The notes below the pieces were generated by a model. It saw nothing but the letters and a program-made list of their open reading frames with translations, was not told where the DNA came from and did not search any database. Position numbers and translations under genes: made by a program. From assembly GCA_030151825.1 (NCBI GenBank), contig JASLCP010000033.1, positions 1-20,238 of the forward strand: a stretch of DNA of 20,238 nt. The letters run 5' to 3'. How positions within the stretch are numbered: position 1 is the stretch's first letter; each line of letters begins with the position of its first letter. This document shows, piece after piece, positions 11,592 to 18,562 of the stretch. Source of the stretch: Candidatus Saccharimonadales bacterium. Its GTDB lineage: Bacteria > Patescibacteriota > Saccharimonadia > Saccharimonadales > Saccharimonadaceae.

Positions 11592-13364
11592 TTACAAACG
11601 TATGTTCAGGGACAGCTCTTTGAGCATTGCCTCGTCGACAGTACTCGGTGAACTCATCATTGTATCGACACCCGAGCCGTTCTTTGGGAAGGCAACAACT
11701 TCACGGATATTTGATTCGTCGGTCAGCACCATAAAGATACGGTCGATACCAAAGGCACAGCCAGCGTGTGGCGGTGCGCCAAATTTGAAGGCATTAATCA
11801 TCGCACCAAACTTGGCGTCGACATAGGCTTGGTCGTAGCCAAGCAAACCAAACGCTTCGTACATCACTTCGGGATTATGGTTACGGACAGCGCCGCTACA
11901 AATTTCATAGCCGTTCATGACCATATCGTATTGATCGGCAACGATCGCCAATTTCTTTTCGTCCGTGTCAGCTGCTCGCAGCGTTTCGACGCCGCCGCGT
12001 GGCATACTGAATGGGTTGTGGCCAAAGTCAACCTTCTTTGTCGTTTCGTCGTATTCATAGAACGGAAAATCAACGATCCAGGCAAGCGCAACTTTATTCG
12101 GGTCTTTCAGGTCAAAATGCGTCGCAAATTCATTGCGCAATCGGCCCAGTACTTTGTTGACTGTCGCCCGCAAATCAGTACCAAAGAACACCGCGTCGCC
12201 GTTTTTCGCGCCCGTCTTTGTCTGGATAGCTGCCAGTTCATCGGCGGTCAAAAACTTGGCGATTGGCGAGACTGGTTCGCCATTTTCGTACTTGATGTAC
12301 GCAAGACCGCCGGCACCTTCACTCTTGGCGATGTCGGTAAAGCCGTCGAGTTGCTTGCGACTCAGGCTTGCGCCGTTTGGTACGCAAATCGCCTTAACTA
12401 CTCCGCCCGATGCGAGCGTATTTTTAAACACGCCAAACTCAGTACCTGATAAATCTGCCGACAAATCGATGAGTTTCATATCAAAACGCAGATCAGGCTT
12501 ATCCGAGCCATACGTATCCATAGCAACGTCGTACGAAATGCGCGGAATGTTGTCAGATACCAGCGTTTTACCGGCAAAATCAGTCACCAACTGCGTCATT
12601 AATGGCTCCATCGTCTGACGAACAACTTCGCCGTCATCAACAAATGACATCTCGAGATCCAGCTGATAAAAGTCACCATACAAGCGGTCCGCACGTGGAT
12701 CTTCGTCACGAAAACAAGTCGCAATCTGGTAATAACGCGACACTCCACCCACCATCAAAAGTTGTTTAAACTGCTGCGGTGCCTGTGGCAAAGCATAAAA
12801 CATACCAGCGTGGACGCGTGATGGAACCAAAAAGTCACGTGCACCTTCGGGGCTGGAGTTCGCCAAGATCGGCGTGGTGATTTCGGTAAAATCGCGGCCA
12901 TCCATGTACGAGCGAAGGACTTTGTAGTAGTCACTGCGTTTTTTCAGACGATCTTGCATTGATGGGCGGCGCAAGTCCAGATAGCGATACTTCAGACGTA
13001 GTTCCTCGTTTGACTGCTGGCCTTCATCGCGCGTGGCAACAGGCAACGGCTCGGACTTGTTAAGTAGCTCGAGTGTATCGACAACAATTTCGATTGAACC
13101 GGTTGGAATATGTGGATTTTTAAGACCATCTTCGCGCTCTTTCACGACGCCGCTCGCCCGCAGGACAAACTCGTCACGAGCACTTTCGGCCAGCGAAAAA
13201 GCGTCTGACTGTTCGGGATTAATCACCAGCTGGACAACGCCGGTATGATCACGTAAATCGATAAAAATAAGTCCACCATGATCGCGACGGCTATTTACCC
13301 AACCACTCACACTGGCGGTTTGTCCAATTTTTGCTATTGTTTCGCTTGCAAGTATTCGTGTCAT
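11592..13364 (-). CDS. aspS: Aspartate--tRNA ligase, probably the non-discriminating type
   Basis: AspRS charges tRNA with aspartate. The 590-aa length and order fit the bacterial class II enzyme: N-terminal anticodon-binding OB fold (GWVNSRRDHGGLIFIDLRD, from residue 21), catalytic core with motif 2 CFRDEDPRADR, FYQLDLEMSF, an inserted GAD-type domain, and motif 3 GAPPHAGCAFGIDRIFM. In the OB fold H29 in DHGG is the state seen in non-discriminating enzymes, while discriminating E. coli-type enzymes have Leu there; this suggests it also makes Asp-tRNA(Asn), to be amidated by GatCAB. The start MTRILASE at 13364 follows a TTGCGA-17-TATACT promoter by 9 nt; the frame open to 13463 has no homology. 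Its gene lies 40 nt after the CBS-domain gene. Confidence 0.95.
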   Translation of the reverse strand: MTRILASETIAKIGQTASVSGWVNSRRDHGGLIFIDLRDHTGVVQLVINPEQSDAFSLAESARDEFVLRASGVVKEREDGLKNPHIPTGSIEIVVDTLELLNKSEPLPVATRDEGQQSNEELRLKYRYLDLRRPSMQDRLKKRSDYYKVLRSYMDGRDFTEITTPILANSSPEGARDFLVPSRVHAGMFYALPQAPQQFKQLLMVGGVSRYYQIATCFRDEDPRADRLYGDFYQLDLEMSFVDDGEVVRQTMEPLMTQLVTDFAGKTLVSDNIPRISYDVAMDTYGSDKPDLRFDMKLIDLSADLSGTEFGVFKNTLASGGVVKAICVPNGASLSRKQLDGFTDIAKSEGAGGLAYIKYENGEPVSPIAKFLTADELAAIQTKTGAKNGDAVFFGTDLRATVNKVLGRLRNEFATHFDLKDPNKVALAWIVDFPFYEYDETTKKVDFGHNPFSMPRGGVETLRAADTDEKKLAIVADQYDMVMNGYEICSGAVRNHNPEVMYEAFGLLGYDQAYVDAKFGAMINAFKFGAPPHAGCAFGIDRIFMVLTDESNIREVVAFPKNGSGVDTMMSSPSTVDEAMLKELSLNIRL

Positions 13365-13373
13365 ATGATGATT

Positions 13374-13402
13374 AGTATACCATTTTACCTCTGTTGTCGC
13401 AA
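13374..13402 (-). promoter_or_regulatory. Promoter of aspS
   Basis: TTGCGA (13397-13402) and TATACT (13374-13379) are 17 bp apart on the minus strand. The ATG lies 9 nt after the -10 box, leaving a leader of at most 2-3 nt. Confidence 0.6.
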
Positions 13403-13404
13403 TA

Positions 13405-14382
13405 TCAAAGCGATGAGCGTTCGGCAACAGCACGAATATTCTCGTGTGCGTCGCGTTCGTCAATCAATTGTCGCCCAAAGAGTGTATCGACAACATCCTG
13501 GATCGATAATAGCCCGACTGTTTCTTGGTACTCGTTAATCACGATAAATAAATCACGTTGTGCGTTCAAAAAGGCTGCTAATGCATCAGTCAGTGGCTGC
13601 GATTCTTTGATATACAAAACGCGCGGTTCCATGACTTTTCGTACGGTCATAGTCTTTTTGCCGGCGTCCACCACCAGCAAATCGCGCAGATACAAAATAC
13701 CCACAATATGATCAATATCACCCTCGACCACCGGAAAACGACTATGACCTGTTTTGTGGAGGTCATCGAGCACCAGCGGACCAAGGAGTTCGGTCGCCGC
13801 AACGCTATCAATTGCAGCGCGTGGCGTCATGATTTCTTTGACTGTTTTGTGATCAAATGCGAGTCCATGACGAATCAACAGCTTTTGTTCTGGGCTTAGA
13901 ATCCCCCGCGAATGCTGCACCAAATCAAGTAGCTGGGTGGTTGATTCGAGCTTTTGATCTGGCAAGACACCCGGCGTCACGCCGCGAATCACCTTCCATA
14001 TATATGGTGTTCGGTCAATCCAGCCAAGAAGTTTCGGCTCGGCTGCTTGGTACAAACGCTGCATTCCACGCCCTACTATCCGCAGGCGTGACACTGCGCC
14101 ATATACCAGTAATATGCCGATGGTCAGCAGCACACCTACCCACGGCCCGTATATATGTGTCGCGAGTAGCGTGAGCGCAACAATCAGCAGTGCAGTTACC
14201 AAACGATGAAGTGTTATCAGGTCAGGCACCAAGGTTTCACGGCGTAACACTGCAAGCATCGTCTCGTCACCGCCATCAGCCCGACGCTGTAATTCTTCAC
14301 GATTTCTCCCGTCATACGAAATACGTATCGCACCGATACCCACAAGAAGCAGCACACAAATCCCGAGTAATGCATACAACAT
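13405..14382 (-). CDS. CNNM/HlyC-CorC-type CBS-domain membrane protein
   Basis: This 325-aa protein has an N-terminal helix (3-20), a charged loop (DGRNREELQRRADGG), two more spans in 63-95, and a region to about 185. It then has a pair of CBS domains: the first starts at EIMTPRAAIDSV and includes KTGHSRFPVVEGDIDHIVGIL, and the second includes KVMEPRVLYIKESQPLTDAL and DLFIVINEYQETVGLLSIQDV. IMTPR and GHSRFPV are typical of the CNNM/CorC family, which is linked to magnesium or cobalt efflux or regulation. The transmembrane part is degenerate relative to DUF21, and the usual C-terminal CorC/HlyC domain is missing. TATAAT lies 8 nt before the ATG. Transport activity is uncertain; ligand sensing through CBS domains is likely. 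Confidence 0.82.
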   Translation of the reverse strand: MLYALLGICVLLLVGIGAIRISYDGRNREELQRRADGGDETMLAVLRRETLVPDLITLHRLVTALLIVALTLLATHIYGPWVGVLLTIGILLVYGAVSRLRIVGRGMQRLYQAAEPKLLGWIDRTPYIWKVIRGVTPGVLPDQKLESTTQLLDLVQHSRGILSPEQKLLIRHGLAFDHKTVKEIMTPRAAIDSVAATELLGPLVLDDLHKTGHSRFPVVEGDIDHIVGILYLRDLLVVDAGKKTMTVRKVMEPRVLYIKESQPLTDALAAFLNAQRDLFIVINEYQETVGLLSIQDVVDTLFGRQLIDERDAHENIRAVAERSSL

Positions 14383-14390
14383 TATGCCTT

Positions 14391-14396
14391 ATTATA
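14391..14396 (-). promoter_or_regulatory. -10 box of the CBS-domain gene
   Basis: TATAAT on the minus strand, followed after 8 nt by the ATG, so the transcript is nearly leaderless. The divergent dsbA promoter lies about 25 bp away. Confidence 0.5.
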
Positions 14397-14418
14397 CCAC
14401 TTTGGCTATTTATGCATA

Positions 14419-14427
14419 TGCTACAAT
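14419..14427 (+). promoter_or_regulatory. Extended -10 promoter of the DsbA gene
   Basis: TGCTACAAT predicts a start near 14434. The leader is short and carries AAGGAG (14440-14445), 5 nt before the GTG start. Confidence 0.5.
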
Positions 14428-14450
14428 AAAAAGAGTAAGAAGGAGATACT

Positions 14451-15206
14451 GTGAATACGAAAACATGGATTATTTTTGGAGTGATATGTGTGGCTCTTTT
14501 TGGCGGATTGATTGCTTATTCGCGCTCACAAAATAACTCGGCCGAAGTCGATAATGTAAACGTCAATAGCATTTTGGCCGCATCAAAAAGCAGCGGTGAA
14601 ATCGCCGACCACGTCCTTGGCAACAAAGACGCCAAAGTGATATGGGTCGAATACGGTGACTTTCAGTGCCCAAGCTGTGGCGGCGCGCACCCAGGCGTCA
14701 AGCAGTTGATGGACGAATACAAAGACCGTGTGGCTTTTGTCTTCCGTAATTTCCCACTGACCAGCATGCATCCAAATGCCGTGGCGGCAGCAACTGCTGT
14801 CGAGGCAGCTGGCCTACAAGACCGCTACTGGGAAATGCACAACCTCGTGTTTGAGAATCAGAACAGCTGGAACAGCCTATCTGCTGACCAGCGTACAGGC
14901 CAATTCGTGCAAATGGCTCAGCAAGTTGGCGTCAAAGATATCGAAAAGTTCAAGAAGGATCAAGGTGATACCGCTATCAGCAAAAAGATTAGCTTTGATC
15001 AAGCCCTTGGCAAAAAACAGAATGTATCGGCAACCCCATCATTCTTCTTGAATGGCGAAAAGGTCAGCACTGATGCGTCAAATGCACTCGTACAAGGCGA
15101 TGCGTCAAAGATGCGTACACAACTTGACGACCTACTGAAAAAGCTTGGTGTCAAACCAGCTGAAACACCAGTCACTACTGAAACACCTGTTCCACAAGCG
15201 CAGTAA
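14451..15206 (+). CDS. Membrane-anchored DsbA-family thiol-disulfide oxidoreductase
   Basis: This 251-aa protein has an N-terminal membrane anchor (about 6-23, IIFGVICVALFGGLIAY), a linker, and a DsbA/thioredoxin fold that begins VIWVEYGDFQCPSCGGAHP. The active site is C73-P-S-C76, and the cis-proline is in SATPSFFLNG (P196). The helical insertion between residues 105 and 190 is typical of DsbA and the Vibrio/Gram-positive BdbD type. A Thr/Pro/Glu-rich tail ends the protein. It would oxidise or isomerise cysteines in exported proteins; the two-cysteine proteins encoded at 1595 and 7660 are candidate clients. The start is GTG, supported by AAGGAG at 14440. A bidirectional terminator follows 19 nt after the stop. 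No DsbB or VKOR partner is in the window. Confidence 0.92.
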   Translation: MNTKTWIIFGVICVALFGGLIAYSRSQNNSAEVDNVNVNSILAASKSSGEIADHVLGNKDAKVIWVEYGDFQCPSCGGAHPGVKQLMDEYKDRVAFVFRNFPLTSMHPNAVAAATAVEAAGLQDRYWEMHNLVFENQNSWNSLSADQRTGQFVQMAQQVGVKDIEKFKKDQGDTAISKKISFDQALGKKQNVSATPSFFLNGEKVSTDASNALVQGDASKMRTQLDDLLKKLGVKPAETPVTTETPVPQAQ

Positions 15207-15225
15207 ATTCCTGCCCATTCCAAAT

Positions 15226-15257
15226 AAAATACCCCTCGGTGCCTTGAGGGGTATTTT
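15226..15257. terminator. Bidirectional terminator between dsbA and a 30-aa ORF
   Basis: AAAATACCCCTC (15226-15237) pairs perfectly with GAGGGGTATTTT (15246-15257) around an 8-nt loop, with T runs on both strands. It ends the DsbA transcript and the convergent short minus-strand unit. Confidence 0.85.
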
Positions 15258-15273
15258 GTATCCTAGAATGGAT

Positions 15274-15366
15274 TTATTGAGCGATATACAGTTGCCATTC
15301 GGCAGGCACCACATCCACTGCTATCTTTTTGCGCCGCGAGGACACAAACTCGATGGCTATTGGCAT
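15274..15366 (-). CDS. Candidate 30-aa protein with its own promoter
   Basis: The frame reads MPIAIEFVSSRRKKIAVDVV and ends PAEWQLYIAQ. It is short, but all the gene signals are present: a TTGACG-17-TATGAT promoter at 15460-15488, AAGGAG at 15378-15383 (11 nt before the ATG) and the bidirectional terminator 16 nt after the stop. The predicted leader is about 87 nt long and contains a short inverted repeat (TTCCGC and GCGGAA) plus a possible upstream frame that overlaps the -10 box. The peptide has two beta-prone halves around SSRRKK and no membrane helix. No family is recognised. The alternative is a small RNA of about 220 nt. Confidence 0.5.
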   Translation of the reverse strand: MPIAIEFVSSRRKKIAVDVVPAEWQLYIAQ

Positions 15367-15459
15367 GTGTGTTTGTACTCCTTGTACTAACTAGCTATTC
15401 CGCACGTGTCGACCTTTACTTTTGGTATTTTCGTGTTTTTGGCGCGGAACACGTCTACC

Positions 15460-15488
15460 ATCATAGCAATCATTTTTATTGCCGTCAA
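15460..15488 (-). promoter_or_regulatory. Strong promoter of the 30-aa ORF or small RNA
   Basis: TTGACG (15483-15488) and TATGAT (15460-15465, TG-extended) are 17 bp apart on the minus strand. The predicted start is near 15453. It lies in the intergenic region after the first corA gene. Confidence 0.65.
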
Positions 15489-15493
15489 GACAT

Positions 15494-15514
15494 GCGCAAT
15501 ACACCTGATTGCGC
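15494..15514 (-). terminator. Weak hairpin after the first corA gene
   Basis: GCGCAAT and ATTGCGC (15494-15500, 15508-15514) form a 7-bp stem 13 nt after the corA stop. It has no T tract, so termination may be partial and corA transcripts may run into the short ORF. Confidence 0.35.
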
Positions 15515-15527
15515 TTCTGGTTCTAGA

Positions 15528-16463
15528 TTAAAATACTTTAAATCGTTTGGCAATAGCATACACAAGCAAAATCACCAAAATAGTAAATATTACAATAACC
15601 GGATAGGCAAATGGCGTATTTTGGTATGGCAACGGCACGTTCATACCATACATACCGTAAAACACATTTGGTAGCGCAATCAACACTGTCAGTGCCGTCA
15701 GTAGTTTCATTCGCTCGTTTAGCGTGTTGTTAGCAATCGTACTATACGCGCTGCGGATACTGTCGATAGTCTGCGTCATGCGCGACACGGCACTCATTAA
15801 TTGACGGATATACAAAATGATATCTTTCACCTGTTCGGTCTCGTGTTCGGTAAATAGATCATGCTTGTTTTCACATAGTCGCTCCATTACCGTGAGCGTA
15901 TCACGCAGACACGTATGATATTCGTTGAGGTTTCCCTCAATAGTCACAAAATGGACGAAGTCGCGGTTGTCGACTTCGTGGGTGCGCAGCTTTTTTTGGA
16001 TCGACAAAATGTACTCGTCTGTACGCTGCAGCAACTGCTCATATCCACCAACAATGGTATAAATCGTCGATAGCAGCATTTGCGAACGATGTGCGGTTGT
16101 CGCACGATATTTGTCACCATACACTGCAATATCCTGTGCTGTCACTGCCATCGATGTCGCAATCGTGATAAAGACATCAGGATGAACAATCGCCAAAAAC
16201 GGCCGTGTCTTGATCTCGCCACTTCGTGTACGCATCGCTGGACGCAAAAAGACATATTCGGTCGAACGCTTGAATTCACTATGTGCGAGCTCGTTTTTGT
16301 CCAGTACGTCACGCAATGTGTCACGATCAAGATTGTACGCCTCAGCGAGCGCATCGATTTCTTCGGACGAGGGTGCTCCAACGTGAATCCACATATCGTC
16401 GGTCGAACGGCGTAACGTATGGAACGATTCTCCCGATGAGTGCTTTTTGTAATATTCAATCAT
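15528..16463 (-). CDS. corA: CorA-family magnesium transporter (first paralogue)
   Basis: CorA proteins are pentameric channels for Mg2+ (also Co2+ and Ni2+) in the inner membrane. This 311-aa protein has the long cytoplasmic N-terminal domain, with the helical stalk in about 150-250, then two C-terminal spans. The family signature G-M-N is at 273-275 in YGMYGMNVPLPYQ, at the mouth of the pore. The C-terminus is basic (AKRFKVF). The ATG at 16461-16463 lies 8 nt after TATACT, in a gap that also holds the terminator of the efflux operon. It is a separate, divergent paralogue from the CorA encoded at 18563. The assignment is firm. Confidence 0.93.
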   Translation of the reverse strand: MIEYYKKHSSGESFHTLRRSTDDMWIHVGAPSSEEIDALAEAYNLDRDTLRDVLDKNELAHSEFKRSTEYVFLRPAMRTRSGEIKTRPFLAIVHPDVFITIATSMAVTAQDIAVYGDKYRATTAHRSQMLLSTIYTIVGGYEQLLQRTDEYILSIQKKLRTHEVDNRDFVHFVTIEGNLNEYHTCLRDTLTVMERLCENKHDLFTEHETEQVKDIILYIRQLMSAVSRMTQTIDSIRSAYSTIANNTLNERMKLLTALTVLIALPNVFYGMYGMNVPLPYQNTPFAYPVIVIFTILVILLVYAIAKRFKVF

Positions 16464-16471
16464 TCATAAGC

Positions 16472-16477
16472 AGTATA
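16472..16477 (-). promoter_or_regulatory. Near-leaderless -10 box of the first corA
   Basis: TATACT on the minus strand is followed after 8 nt by the ATG. It lies 20 nt beyond the terminator of the efflux operon. Confidence 0.5.
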
Positions 16478-16496
16478 GCGCGCTGGGCGCCAAATA

Positions 16497-16531
16497 AAAA
16501 GATGCTCGCTGCATTTACAAGAGCATCTTTT
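16497..16531 (-). terminator. Terminator of the efflux operon
   Basis: AAAAGATGCTC (16497-16507) pairs perfectly with GAGCATCTTTT (16521-16531) around a 13-nt loop. On the minus strand TTTTTATTT follows. It lies 13 nt after the stop of the DHA2 transporter gene. Confidence 0.85.
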
Positions 16532-16543
16532 GCGATAATAGAC

Positions 16544-18232
16544 CTAGTCCATCCCTGGGGTATCGTCTGGTTTGGCCGACTTCAGCGGACGTTCCTTGAT
16601 CATAAAGACCAACACTGCCGCACAGGCCATCAGTACTGTTGAGGTGACAAAGATACTGCGGAGACTATCGCTAAAGGCATGGGTAATCTTGTTCGAGTAC
16701 GTTGCTTGATCTTTGTCAAACTTCTGAGTGACAGCATCGCGCATTGGCTCGGGCAGCTTGGCGACACTTGTTTCAAACCCGTTGGTCACGTTTTGTTTGG
16801 CGTCGGGCATATTCAGACTAAGCAATGTGTTTGGATCATCAAAACTACCGATTTTGCTGGCTGCCGGATTATTTTTTAACATGGATACATAGGCATCACT
16901 TTGCATATTCGTGAGTCCGTTGGTCAATCCCGTTGTCAGCATGGCACCAAAAATCGCGATACCGATAGTTGACCCAAGGCTACGGAATAGCTGGCTCGAA
17001 CTGGTAGCCGCACCGAGCTCGTGTTGCTTAAATTCGTTCTGTACCGCCAATGTCATCACCGGCATCACCACACCAAGTCCGGCGCCAACGAGGAACATAA
17101 TCACCGCTTCGTACACGTATGGAGTTTCTGGTGTCAGCGTCGTTAGCATAGCAATCATTGCGGTAGCTAGTACGATACCGATTTGCATAAAGATCTTGTA
17201 CTTGCCGGTACGCGAAATAATCTGTCCCGAGGTAATCGATGTCAGCATGAGGCCGCCAACCATCGGTAGCAGCATAAGACCTGATTCGGTCGGGCTCGCT
17301 CCAAACACTTGCTGATTAAACTGCGTGAGGTACAAGATAGCACCCATAAATGCTGAGCCAAACAGTGTAGCAATCCCCATGATAAGCACGTAGTTGCGGT
17401 TGCGGAAAAACGCCGGCGGCAAAATTGGTTCTTTAGCACGTCGCTCGACCGCGATAAAGCCAATCGTTGCGGTTGCCACAATCGCATACATAATCGCCCG
17501 TAGTCCTGCCAGACTAAGACCAGTCGCACTCATCACATCAGCAAAAATCGTTTCGGTATTATCAACCGCCAGCACCAGCGTTGCAAGTGCAATCGAAAGT
17601 AATACGGCACCAAGATAATCAACCACCGGCTTTTTGTCATGTTTGAGCGGCGGACAAAAAATCGTAATGACAATAAATGCAACGATGCCAACGGGTACAT
17701 TAATCCAGAACGTCCAGCGCCAGTCAGTGGTTGCACCAAGGATCGTATGGCCGTCGGTCAGCCAGCCGCCCAGTAGCGGGCCTACCAACGAGCTTAGACC
17801 AAAGACAGCACCAATCATCCCCTGCCAGCGTCCACGCTCGCGCGCCGCAAACAAGTCACCAACAATCGTAAAGGCATTGGCCGTAATAATACCGCCACCG
17901 ATACCTTGCAGCGCTCGGTACAATACTAACTGCTCGATGGTTGACGATGACCCACTGAGGAACGAGCCAATACCAAACACCGCCACACCAATCAGCAAAA
18001 TCTTTTTGCGACCGAACAAATCGGACATTTTACCGGCAATCGGCACAGTAATCGTTGTCGTGAGCAAATACGCCGTCACGATCCAACTCAGCGAATCAAA
18101 AGCGTTAAATTCTTCAACAATTTTGCCGAGTGCCGTAGCGATAATCGTCTGATCCAAGGCCACCAAAAACATACTGGCCATGACCGACAACATAATAATT
18201 AACTTACTCCGGGTGGAGAGATGATGATGCAT
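16544..18232 (-). CDS. DHA2-family MFS drug efflux transporter (EmrB/QacA type)
   Basis: This 562-aa protein is predicted to have 14 membrane spans, the size and layout of DHA2 proton-coupled multidrug exporters. TM1 carries the LDQTIIATAL signature (26-35). Motif A is GKMSDLFGRKK (67-77). RALQGIGGGIITANAF (motif B region) and VGPLLGGWLTD (motif C, an antiporter hallmark) follow. A large external loop of about 90 residues lies before the last span (DAYVSMLKNNPAASKIGS and onward). The start is ATG with AAAGGAA upstream, 14 nt after the AbrB-type regulator gene, so the two form an operon. A strong terminator follows. The substrate cannot be inferred. Confidence 0.92.
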   Translation of the reverse strand: MHHHLSTRSKLIIMLSVMASMFLVALDQTIIATALGKIVEEFNAFDSLSWIVTAYLLTTTITVPIAGKMSDLFGRKKILLIGVAVFGIGSFLSGSSSTIEQLVLYRALQGIGGGIITANAFTIVGDLFAARERGRWQGMIGAVFGLSSLVGPLLGGWLTDGHTILGATTDWRWTFWINVPVGIVAFIVITIFCPPLKHDKKPVVDYLGAVLLSIALATLVLAVDNTETIFADVMSATGLSLAGLRAIMYAIVATATIGFIAVERRAKEPILPPAFFRNRNYVLIMGIATLFGSAFMGAILYLTQFNQQVFGASPTESGLMLLPMVGGLMLTSITSGQIISRTGKYKIFMQIGIVLATAMIAMLTTLTPETPYVYEAVIMFLVGAGLGVVMPVMTLAVQNEFKQHELGAATSSSQLFRSLGSTIGIAIFGAMLTTGLTNGLTNMQSDAYVSMLKNNPAASKIGSFDDPNTLLSLNMPDAKQNVTNGFETSVAKLPEPMRDAVTQKFDKDQATYSNKITHAFSDSLRSIFVTSTVLMACAAVLVFMIKERPLKSAKPDDTPGMD

Positions 18233-18246
18233 AAATGCGAATTCCT

Positions 18247-18501
18247 TTACTGCTCGTTTTGAATAGTCGTTTGTATTGCTTTGTAGTCGTCAATTTGCGC
18301 CGTCAGATGATTGACCATGTCGGCGAGCGCTTCTTCTTTGATGCACACAATGCCTGATGAGTGCATGGCGTTGACGATATAGAGGCGATCGCCAGGCTGA
18401 ATCCCAAGCTCTTCACGGGCGTCAGCAGGAATCACAATTTGGCCTTTTGTGCCAACCGTTGCTGTTCCATAAAGCCTTTTTTGTGGTAATCCCATTCCCA
18501 T
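18247..18501 (-). CDS. AbrB/SpoVT/MazE-type DNA-binding protein
   Basis: This 84-aa protein contains the swapped-hairpin AbrB domain at about residues 12-55: GTATVGTKGQIVIPADAREELGIQPGDRL and onward, with the conserved TxKGQIVIP...R..LGI..GD pattern. A charged helical tail (DMVNHLTAQIDDYKAIQ) follows and may support multimerisation. It is the first gene of the efflux operon, 14 nt before the transporter, so it probably controls its own promoter and the transporter. No toxin gene is next to it, which argues against an antitoxin role. AAGGAGGT lies 7 nt before the ATG. The promoter TTGACA-18-TACAAT is overlaid by three 9-bp direct repeats that may be its operator. Confidence 0.9.
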   Translation of the reverse strand: MGMGLPQKRLYGTATVGTKGQIVIPADAREELGIQPGDRLYIVNAMHSSGIVCIKEEALADMVNHLTAQIDDYKAIQTTIQNEQ

Positions 18502-18524
18502 GGCGATACCTCCTTCTTAGGTCC

Positions 18525-18554
18525 ATTGTACAGGAAGTATGAAAAGTATGTCAA
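18525..18554 (-). promoter_or_regulatory. Promoter of the AbrB-efflux operon
   Basis: TTGACA (18549-18554) and TACAAT (18525-18530) are 18 bp apart on the minus strand. The predicted start is near 18518, giving a leader of about 17 nt with a strong ribosome-binding site. Confidence 0.75.
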
Positions 18555-18559
18555 GTAGG
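18533..18559. repeat. Three tandem 9-bp repeats over the AbrB promoter, possible operator
   Basis: The plus strand reads GGAAGTATG, AAAAGTATG and TCAAGTAGG in perfect 9-bp register, sharing AAGTAtG. They cover the -35 box and the spacer, so a bound protein would block polymerase. Confidence 0.5.
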
Positions 18560-18562
18560 AAA

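Noticed and set aside
11766..12449. 227-aa plus-strand frame inside aspS
   Set aside because: It is antisense to a firm aspS reading and has no recognisable domain or promoter.
13365..13463. 33-residue N-terminal extension of aspS
   Set aside because: It spans the promoter and overlaps the end of the CBS gene; class II AspRS normally starts close to MTRILASE.
17634..18152. 172-aa plus-strand frame inside the DHA2 transporter
   Set aside because: It is antisense to a firmly assigned 14-span transporter and shows no motif or start signal.
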